This document shows positions 44,414 through 50,969 of a stretch of 64,000 bases of DNA, piece by piece. The first letter of the stretch is position 1; each line of letters starts with the position of its first letter. Both the position numbers and the translations under genes were made by a program. Under the pieces are notes generated by a model. That model was not told where the DNA came from. It saw only the letters and a program-made list of their open reading frames with translations, and did no database searches. This stretch comes from Polaromonas sp. (GTDB taxonomy: Bacteria > Pseudomonadota > Gammaproteobacteria > Burkholderiales > Burkholderiaceae_C), in the NCBI RefSeq assembly GCF_029945925.1, contig NZ_JAQSDN010000049.1, forward strand, positions 1-64,000, read 5' to 3'.

Positions 44414-45826
44414 ATGACCCTCAAGACTTCCAAGACATCCTCCGGCGCCAAACAGGCGACCCGGCCCTCGCCCCAACCGGAAAAGGGCTTCAGTTACCAC
44501 CGTGACTTTTTCGAGGAACTGGTGGACAGCGCCCTCGCGCACGCCAAAAAAATCGGTGCCACCGATGCCGCCGCCGAGGCTTCCGAAGGCTGCGGCCTGA
44601 GTGTCAGCGTGCGCAAGGGTGAACTTGAAAATGTGGAGCGCAACCGCGACAAGTCGCTGGGCATCACGGTGTATGTGGGCCAGAAACGCGGCAACGCCTC
44701 GACCAGCGACTTTTCGAAAGCAGCGATCGAGCAGACCGTGAAGGCGGCCTACGACATCGCGCGTTTCACCGCCGAAGACAAAACCTCCGGCCTGCCGGCC
44801 GACCGCGACATCGCCCGCGTGCACCCCGAGCTGGACCTGTTCCACCCCTGGGCCATCGACTCGGAAGGCGCAGCCCGCCTGGCGCTGCAATGCGAGGCGG
44901 CCGCCCTGGGCACCAGCAAACGCATCACCAACAGCGAAGGTGCGGGTGTGTCGGCCCAGCAAAGCCATTTTTTCAGCGCGCACACGCGCGGTTTCCGCGG
45001 CGGTTATGCCAGCTCGCGCCACAGCATCTCCGTCGCGCCTATCGCGGGCAAGGGCAGCCAGATGCAGCGTGATGCCTGGTACAGCTCCATGCGTGACGCC
45101 AGCGAACTGGCCAGCCCCGAGGCGGTCGGTCGTTACGCCGCCGAACGCGCCTTGGCGCGCCTGAACAGCCGCAAGATCAAGACCGTGCAGTGCCCGGTGC
45201 TGTTCGAGTCGCCGCTGGCCGCCGGCCTGCTGGGCGGCTTTGTGCAGGCCGTCAGCGGCGGTGCGCTGTACCGCAAAAGCACTTTTCTGCTGAACAGCCT
45301 GGGCAAGCCGGCGTTTCCCGACCACATCGACATCAGCGAAGACCCGCACCTGCGCAAGGGCAAGGGCAGCGCGCCGTTTGACGAAGAAGGTGTGAAAACG
45401 CGCGCGCGCAAGGTGGTCGAGGCCGGCATCGTGCGCGGCTACTTTTTAAGCACTTATTCGGCGCGCAAGCTCGGCATGCGCACCACCGGCAATGCTGGCG
45501 GCTCGCACAACCTGGTGCTGAGCAGCCGCCAGACGAAAGCCGGTGACGACCTCGACGCCATGCTCAAAAAGCTGGGCACCGGCCTGTTTGTGACCGAACT
45601 GATGGGCCAGGGCGTGAACTATGTGACGGGCGACTACTCGCGCGGCGCCTCGGGTTTCTGGGTCGAGAAAGGGCAGATTGCCTTTCCGGTGGAAGAAATC
45701 ACGATTGCCGGCAACCTCAAGGACATGCTGATGGGCATCCAGGCCGTGGGTGCCGATGTCTACAACTACGGCGCCAAGAGTGTGGGCTCCATCCTGATCA
45801 ACAGGATGAAGGTAGCCGGAAGTTAA
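44414..45826 (+). CDS. pmbA: Metalloprotease PmbA/TldE
   Basis: This 470-residue subunit of the TldD/TldE protease acts on small peptides such as microcin precursors and CcdA. Seen: GLSVSVRKGELENVERNRDKS-like N-terminal domain, FFSAHTRGFRGGYASSRHS, GGFVQAVSGGALYRKSTFL, RTTGNAGGSHNLVL, and FVTELMGQGVNYVTGDYSRG near the C-terminus. The start at 44414 is used; an upstream in-frame start would fall in the divergent darP gene. Confidence 0.96.
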   Translation: MTLKTSKTSSGAKQATRPSPQPEKGFSYHRDFFEELVDSALAHAKKIGATDAAAEASEGCGLSVSVRKGELENVERNRDKSLGITVYVGQKRGNASTSDFSKAAIEQTVKAAYDIARFTAEDKTSGLPADRDIARVHPELDLFHPWAIDSEGAARLALQCEAAALGTSKRITNSEGAGVSAQQSHFFSAHTRGFRGGYASSRHSISVAPIAGKGSQMQRDAWYSSMRDASELASPEAVGRYAAERALARLNSRKIKTVQCPVLFESPLAAGLLGGFVQAVSGGALYRKSTFLLNSLGKPAFPDHIDISEDPHLRKGKGSAPFDEEGVKTRARKVVEAGIVRGYFLSTYSARKLGMRTTGNAGGSHNLVLSSRQTKAGDDLDAMLKKLGTGLFVTELMGQGVNYVTGDYSRGASGFWVEKGQIAFPVEEITIAGNLKDMLMGIQAVGADVYNYGAKSVGSILINRMKVAGS

Positions 45827-45846
45827 ATACAGATTCGAAAGCGGCA

Positions 45847-46740
45847 ATGGAAAACTCAATTGATGTTAGTACTTTGCTGCGGTTTGACTCACCCAAGGAT
45901 TTTTCAAGTCGACGAGCCTACCAAGCCGAGATCGATTCTTCTGTGCATCAGCTAGAGCGAATTCTGGGAGGCTATTCTTTTGGCAAAGATAACTACACAC
46001 AGTGTGGCCTAAAGGGATGTCGGACATTGCACGGGAAAGGCTATGTCGTTCAAACTTTGGATGGCATCGAGACCAATATAGGTAAAGACTGTGGAACAAG
46101 GCATTTCGGGCAACGATTTGAAGACTTGGAAGGGCAATTCACTCGATTAGTGGAGGAGTCAGCCAGGCGCGATAGGGTGCAAGACGCAATTCGGCAAAAG
46201 GACGCCACCGTCCAAAAGACCGTAACCTTGCTGAAGGACTGTCGGAGCTGGGAAGCTGAGGTAGACAGGTTATTCAAGGAGCTTGATAGAGAGTCATCGC
46301 TTATCAGCGTGCTTCGAGCTGCGATGAGAACTGACGGAGCTCTGGTTGTTGACCGGCAACTCTCGGCGGCGGAGAGAGAGCTTTCTGGGGGCAGCCAACG
46401 GTACATCCGTGAGACGGTTGGACGTCTCTATGGTCTTTCAGTTCTTGGGATGAAAAAAGTATCAATTGAGCTTCAAGCTGAGGCCCTAGTCCCACTTCAC
46501 GAGCTTAGCGATGATCAGCTTAGCGCCATGTCAGCCAGTGCGATCAGAACAAAAGCACAGTGGCTGAGCGAGCTCGAAGCCACATTGCTACGCGCCGAAT
46601 CCTATATTCGATCTGCGCGAGAATTTTGTAGCCAGCAAAACTGGCGGACCTTTTCCCAAGCATTTGACGCTGGTCGTCATAAGACAACGGATCGCGGGCG
46701 TGCAATATTGAAGCGACTGGCTCAACAAACGCCTGTGTAG
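45847..46740 (+). CDS. Accessory protein of unknown function with a Cys/His cluster
   Basis: This 297-residue soluble protein is encoded by a gene clearly more AT-rich than its neighbours, which suggests recent gain. Residues about 50-90 hold YTQCGLKGCRTLHGKGYVVQ and then TNIGKDCGTRHFG, a Cys-x4-Cys ... Cys-x3-His pattern that could bind zinc. The remainder is mostly helical, with coiled-coil-like charged stretches (RRDRVQDAIRQKDATVQKTV). I do not recognise the family; related IGK-CG-HFG motifs occur in phage- and island-borne proteins. It stands alone, 20 bases after pmbA. Confidence 0.75.
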   Translation: MENSIDVSTLLRFDSPKDFSSRRAYQAEIDSSVHQLERILGGYSFGKDNYTQCGLKGCRTLHGKGYVVQTLDGIETNIGKDCGTRHFGQRFEDLEGQFTRLVEESARRDRVQDAIRQKDATVQKTVTLLKDCRSWEAEVDRLFKELDRESSLISVLRAAMRTDGALVVDRQLSAAERELSGGSQRYIRETVGRLYGLSVLGMKKVSIELQAEALVPLHELSDDQLSAMSASAIRTKAQWLSELEATLLRAESYIRSAREFCSQQNWRTFSQAFDAGRHKTTDRGRAILKRLAQQTPV

Positions 46741-46781
46741 TCGCAGCCTAAAGCGGCTATTTATCCACCAAAGGAGAGGGT

Positions 46782-47228
46782 TTATCCCGCCAGTGCAGCT
46801 TTCACCGCAGCCGAGACCTGGCCCATGTCGGCCTTGCCGGCGAGTTTGGCTTTCACCGCGCCCATGACCTTGCCCATGTCGCCGGGGCCGCTGGCGCCCA
46901 GTTCAGTGACGATGGCCTTGACCTCGGCGGCGACTTCCTCGGCGCTCAGGCGCGCGGGCAGGTAGGCCTGCAGTACCACCAGTTCGGCGGCTTCCTTGTC
47001 GGCCAGGTCCTTGCGCTCGGCTTTCTGGAAGGCCTCGATCGAGTCCTTGCGCTGCTTGATCAGCTTGTCGACGATGGCGACCACGGCGGCATCGTCGAGC
47101 ACCACGCGCTCGTCCACCTCTTTCTGCTTGAGGGCCGCCAGCAGCAGGCGGATGGTGCCCAGGCGCTCGCTGTCCTTGGCGCGCATGGCGGTTTTCATGT
47201 CTTCGGTGATCTGGTCTTTGAGGGACAT
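46782..47228 (-). CDS. yqeY: GatB/YqeY domain protein
   Basis: This 148-residue helical protein has the YqeY layout: SLKDQITEDMKTAMRAKD, RLGTIRLLLAALKQKEVDER, AELVVLQAYLPARLSAEEV and GDMGKVMGAVKAKLAGKADM. It is thought to be related to the tRNA-binding tail of GatB. The start at 47228 is set by GGAGACCGCC. It follows rpsU, a common pairing in proteobacteria. Confidence 0.93.
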   Translation of the reverse strand: MSLKDQITEDMKTAMRAKDSERLGTIRLLLAALKQKEVDERVVLDDAAVVAIVDKLIKQRKDSIEAFQKAERKDLADKEAAELVVLQAYLPARLSAEEVAAEVKAIVTELGASGPGDMGKVMGAVKAKLAGKADMGQVSAAVKAALAG

Positions 47229-47277
47229 GGCGGTCTCCACGAAACGGGTTGAAAGGTCAAAAAGGCGTCAGAAACAC

Positions 47278-47312
47278 AAAAGCCCGCAGAGCGTCCTCGT
47301 GCGGGCTTTTTT
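47278..47312 (-). terminator. Intrinsic terminator after rpsU
   Basis: AAAAGCCCGCA and TGCGGGCTTTT form an 11-bp stem with an 11-base loop. T runs flank it on both strands. It lies between rpsU and yqeY, so yqeY either depends on readthrough or has its own promoter. Confidence 0.85.
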
Positions 47313-47332
47313 GCCGGAGGGCGTGTACTGGC

Positions 47333-47545
47333 TTAGTACAGCTTCTTGGGCAACTGCATCGAGCGGATGCGTTTGTAGTTGCGCTTGACAGCGGCAGCTT
47401 TTTTACGCTTGCGCTCGGCGGTGGGCTTTTCGTAGAACTCGCGCGCGCGCAGGTCGGTCAGCAGACCGAGTTTTTCGATGGTGCGCTTGAAACGGCGCAG
47501 AGCCACGTCGAAGGGCTCATTGTCTTTTACACGAATAGTCGTCAT
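47333..47545 (-). CDS. rpsU: 30S ribosomal protein S21
   Basis: This 70-residue basic protein has [40 protein letters not shown] and a C-terminal [12 protein letters not shown], which is S21. It helps the 30S subunit contact mRNA at initiation. A TATAAT box lies about 80 bases upstream. Confidence 0.97.
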   Translation of the reverse strand: MTTIRVKDNEPFDVALRRFKRTIEKLGLLTDLRAREFYEKPTAERKRKKAAAVKRNYKRIRSMQLPKKLY

Positions 47546-47626
47546 TGATGAAGTGATCCAAAATTTTGCGCCCTTAGTGATCTGATCAGAATCAGGCCGG
47601 ACGCGGGTTTGCTAGCAAAGCCTTAG

Positions 47627-47632
47627 ATTATA
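47627..47632 (-). promoter_or_regulatory. -10 box of the rpsU promoter
   Basis: A perfect TATAAT on the minus strand about 82 bases before the rpsU ATG. The -35 region is not close to TTGACA at a standard distance. Confidence 0.6.
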
Positions 47633-47686
47633 GCGGGATTTCAAGGCAAGTCCTTGAAACACCGATGGACGGCGCACCCGTACGGG

Positions 47687-48949
47687 TCAGTTTTTTGCCA
47701 CCGCCCCCGAATTGTCTGCCAGAGCCATCGCACAGGCGTGGGCGCTCGCCCAAGCCCACTGGAAATTGTAACCGCCGAGCCAACCGGTAACGTCCACCAC
47801 TTCGCCGATGAAATACAGGCCGGGTTGCTTCGATTCCAGGGTCTGGGACGACAAATCCCGGGTGTCCACACCGCCCAGCGTCACCTCGGCCTTTTTGTAA
47901 CCTTCGGTACCGGTCGGTGTCAGTTGCCAGTCGGCCAGCCGGTCGGCCAGCGTCGTCAGGGCCTTGTCGGTGGCCTCGCTGACGGGTTTTTGCCAGGCCG
48001 GGTCGCGGCTGACCCAGGCGTCGGCCAAGCGGGCGGGCACCAGCGCCGCCAGCTCATTGGCGATCAGTTTTTTCGAGCTCGCCTTGGCGCGCAGCAGCAG
48101 GTTCGGCAGGTCCATACCGGGCGCGAGGTTGATGCGCACCGGCTGGCCTTCGCGCCAGAAGCTGGAGATCTGCAGCACCGCCGGGCCGCTCAGGCCCCGG
48201 TGGGTGAAGAGCAGGTCCTCGGCGAAGACCACGGCTTTTTTTCGTTGTTTGGGGGTCGCGTCCGGCGGTCCGGTTTCGATCCGCACCGGCAGGGCCAAGC
48301 CGGCCAGCTGGGCATAGGGCGCCCAGGCCTCACCGTCGAAGGTCAGCGGCACCAGCGCGGCACCCGGCTCCACCAGGCGCAGGCCGAACTGTTTCGCGAT
48401 GCGGTAACCAAAATCGGTCGCGCCAATCTTGGGGATCGACAGGCCGCCGGTGGCGATGACCAGCTGGGGCGCCTCGATCAGTCCCCGGTCGCTCTCTATT
48501 TTGTAGCTGCCCGCGCCCGTCCCGTCAGGGCTCGAGTCATATTTGATGCTTGAAACCCGGCAGGGCTGCCAGCGCGTGACGCCGCCGGCATCACATTCGG
48601 CCAGCAGCAGCGTGATGATGTCCTCCGCCGAGCGGTCGCAAAACAGCTGGCCCTTGTGTTTTTCGTGAAACGGGATGCCGTGGCGCTGCAGCAGTGCGAT
48701 GAAGTCCTGCGGTGTGTAGCGCGACAGCGCCGAGCGGCAAAAATGCGGGTTCTCGCTGACGAAGTTGGCGGGCGTGGTGTCCCGGTTGGTGAAGTTGCAG
48801 CGGCCACCGCCCGAGATGCGGATTTTTTCGGCGACTTTCTCGCTGTGGTCCACCAGCAGCACCTTCAGGCCGCGCTGGCCGGCGAGGCCGGCGCAGAACA
48901 GCCCGGCCGCACCGGCACCCACCACCACCACGTCAAATTTTTTGGTCAA
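47687..48949 (-). CDS. BaiN/HI0933-family flavoprotein
   Basis: This 420-residue FAD enzyme has VVVVGAGAAGLFCAG, the family mark KIRISGGGRCNFTN, LVIATGGLSIPKIG and a closing GEVVDVTGWLGGYNFQWAWA. The family (YhiN/BaiN) holds NAD(P)H-dependent reductases of uncertain substrate. It starts with TTG at 48949; the GGAGG ribosome-binding site and the start codon both lie inside a copy of the dispersed repeat (48943-49005). This suggests the repeat has become the translation start. Confidence 0.9.
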   Translation of the reverse strand: MTKKFDVVVVGAGAAGLFCAGLAGQRGLKVLLVDHSEKVAEKIRISGGGRCNFTNRDTTPANFVSENPHFCRSALSRYTPQDFIALLQRHGIPFHEKHKGQLFCDRSAEDIITLLLAECDAGGVTRWQPCRVSSIKYDSSPDGTGAGSYKIESDRGLIEAPQLVIATGGLSIPKIGATDFGYRIAKQFGLRLVEPGAALVPLTFDGEAWAPYAQLAGLALPVRIETGPPDATPKQRKKAVVFAEDLLFTHRGLSGPAVLQISSFWREGQPVRINLAPGMDLPNLLLRAKASSKKLIANELAALVPARLADAWVSRDPAWQKPVSEATDKALTTLADRLADWQLTPTGTEGYKKAEVTLGGVDTRDLSSQTLESKQPGLYFIGEVVDVTGWLGGYNFQWAWASAHACAMALADNSGAVAKN

Positions 48950-49079
48950 ATCGGCCTCCAGCCCATGATGGTCGGGCGCAAGCAGCTATCAAAGATATAG
49001 CAAATCAGCCCGACCGGGACAGGGGAGTGTAGCCGGGCGATGCGTGGCCCAAGGCAGCTGCACCCGGGCCGGCGCCCGT

Positions 49080-49871
49080 TCAGGCGGCGCGAAATTGGGC
49101 GGGAGGCTCCGCCGCTGCCGCCACGCCGCTGATCACATCGCCGACGACGATGACTGACGGGCTGGCCAGGCCGGACGCGCCGATGGCATCGGCCAGCTGG
49201 CCCAGCGTGGTGGTGATGTGGCGCTGCGTGGGCAGCGAGGCGTTCTGGATCACGGCCACCGGCGTGGTCGCGGGCAGGCCGGTCAGCAATTCGCGCTGGA
49301 TGCGCCCGGCGCCGCTGACGCCCATGTAGATCACCAGCGTGAGTTTGGCCTTGCAGGCCGTGTCGGCCAGCGCGCGCCAGTCCGTGCCTGCGTCGCCCGG
49401 TTTGGCGTGGCCGGTGACGAACACCACGCCGTGCGCATGCTGACGGTGCGTCAACGGAACACCCAGCGAAGTCACCGCGGCCAGGCCGGCGGTGATGCCG
49501 TTGACGACATGGATCTCGATGCCGGCGGCCTGCAGGTGTTCGACCTCTTCGCCGCCGCGGCCGAAGATGAAGGGGTCGCCGCCCTTGAGGCGCACGACGT
49601 TTTCGCCTTCCTTCACGGCCATGATCATCAGTTTTTCGATGAACTCCTGCGGCGTGGATTTGCAGCCGCCGCGTTTGCCCACATGCACGATGCGCGCACC
49701 GGGCTTTGCATAAGCCACGATCTCATCGCTGACCAGGTCGTCGACCAGCAGCACGGTGGCGGCCTGAATCGCCTTGAGGGCCTTGATGGTCAGCAGTTCC
49801 GGATCGCCCGGGCCCGCGCCGACCAGGGTGCAGCGGCCGTTGGGAGGGAGCTTGTTTGCGCAGCTTGTCAT
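49080..49871 (-). CDS. cobA: Uroporphyrinogen-III C-methyltransferase
   Basis: This 263-residue SUMT makes precorrin-2, the precursor of siroheme, which NirB needs. Motifs: LVGAGPGDPELLTIKALKAI, VRLKGGDPFIFGRGGEE, VVNGITAGLAAVTSLGVPLT and TLVIYMGV. It overlaps the ybiB stop by four bases (ATGA) and is the last gene of the nirB operon, linking cofactor supply to the enzyme. Confidence 0.95.
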   Translation of the reverse strand: MTSCANKLPPNGRCTLVGAGPGDPELLTIKALKAIQAATVLLVDDLVSDEIVAYAKPGARIVHVGKRGGCKSTPQEFIEKLMIMAVKEGENVVRLKGGDPFIFGRGGEEVEHLQAAGIEIHVVNGITAGLAAVTSLGVPLTHRQHAHGVVFVTGHAKPGDAGTDWRALADTACKAKLTLVIYMGVSGAGRIQRELLTGLPATTPVAVIQNASLPTQRHITTTLGQLADAIGASGLASPSVIVVGDVISGVAAAAEPPAQFRAA

Positions 49872-50773
49872 AGTTGCAATGTCAGTTGCAAGATATGTTC
49901 CACCTGCCGGGCAATCGATGCCGGCACGGCGTGTGAGCCCGACATCACGGCGCGGATATACGCGGCGGTGCTGTCGCTGTCGATCGCTGTGGGCAGGTCC
50001 GGCACGCTCGCCAGGGTGCCGGGCTGCGCTTCCTGCAGCAGGGTGCGCTTCCCGCCCACAAAGGCTTCCATCTGCGGCGTGCGGCGCGCGTCGGCCACGA
50101 CCTCGCCTTCGGTGCCGCGCAGCAGCAGCGCGTTGGCCCGGATCAGCTCGAAGGTCTGGCCCATGGAGATCGCGTATTCCGGATGGGTGTAGCTGCTGAC
50201 CACCAGCGCCTTGCCGAGGCAGGGGTTCATGATCTTGACCAGGCTGTGCGCCGGGTTGCGCAGGCCGACGGCACGCCGCACATCGAGCAGGCGTTTGAGC
50301 CCCGGGCACAGCAGCTCGGTGGGGGCAAACACCACCTCGCCATTTGCTATCTTTTTAATAGCTGTCAGTGCAGGTATATCAAGGGCTGAAAGCACATTTG
50401 ATGTAAAAATCCGGCCGGACTCGGTGGCCGTGCCGTGCACCAGCACCGGCAGGCCTTCGCGCGCCAGCAGCAACGCCAGCAGCGGCGTCAGCACCGGCAG
50501 CTTGCGCGCGCCGTTGTAACTCGGCAGTACCACCACGGGTCGCTCACTCGCCGGGAAACGCTGCATGCGCTGGTACGTCGCGTCCAGGAAGCCGGCCATC
50601 TCTTCCGGCGTTTCGCCTTTGATGCGCATGGCCAGGCAAAAGCCGCCAATCTCCAGGTCGGTCACCGTGCCGTCCAGCACCTGGCCGAACAGGTCGCAAG
50701 CCTGCTCACGCGTGAGCGGCCTGGCGCCGTCTTTGCCGCGGCCTATGACCTTGATGTACTGAGCGATGGACAT
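49868..50773 (-). CDS. ybiB: YbiB/TrpD2-type protein (anthranilate phosphoribosyltransferase-like)
   Basis: This 301-residue protein has a TrpD-like fold. The N-terminal helices (LTREQACDLFGQVLDG, GGFCLAMRIKGETPEEMAGF) match the nucleic-acid-binding YbiB group rather than true TrpD. It is a regular member of nitrate-assimilation operons in this family. A copy of the dispersed repeat lies in frame at 50344-50409 and encodes SALDIPALTAIKKIANGEVV. Confidence 0.88.
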   Translation of the reverse strand: MSIAQYIKVIGRGKDGARPLTREQACDLFGQVLDGTVTDLEIGGFCLAMRIKGETPEEMAGFLDATYQRMQRFPASERPVVVLPSYNGARKLPVLTPLLALLLAREGLPVLVHGTATESGRIFTSNVLSALDIPALTAIKKIANGEVVFAPTELLCPGLKRLLDVRRAVGLRNPAHSLVKIMNPCLGKALVVSSYTHPEYAISMGQTFELIRANALLLRGTEGEVVADARRTPQMEAFVGGKRTLLQEAQPGTLASVPDLPTAIDSDSTAAYIRAVMSGSHAVPASIARQVEHILQLTLQL

Positions 50774-50853
50774 GCTTGATTGTCGGTGAAGGCAGATAAC
50801 TTCCCGTTATGAGCTTATTGAGACTTCCATAAATCATGATGGGCAACTTGCGA

Positions 50854-50926
50854 CCGTTCGCCCTGAGCTTGTCGAAGGGTCCTTCGTCAAGCTCAGGACA
50901 GGCTTCGACAGGCTCAGCCCGAACGG
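50854..50926. repeat. Palindromic repeat (CCGTTCG...CTTCGACAGGCTCAG family)
   Basis: It starts CCGTTCGCCCTGAGCTTGTC, has an internal TCAAGCTCAGGA half and ends GGCTCAGCCCGAACGG. Three half units are visible. It lies between ybiB and nasA, which are otherwise in one operon. Confidence 0.85.
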
Positions 50927-50969
50927 TGTGGTGTTATGCCTTGCAAAAACATCAACAAGCCGGCGTTTG

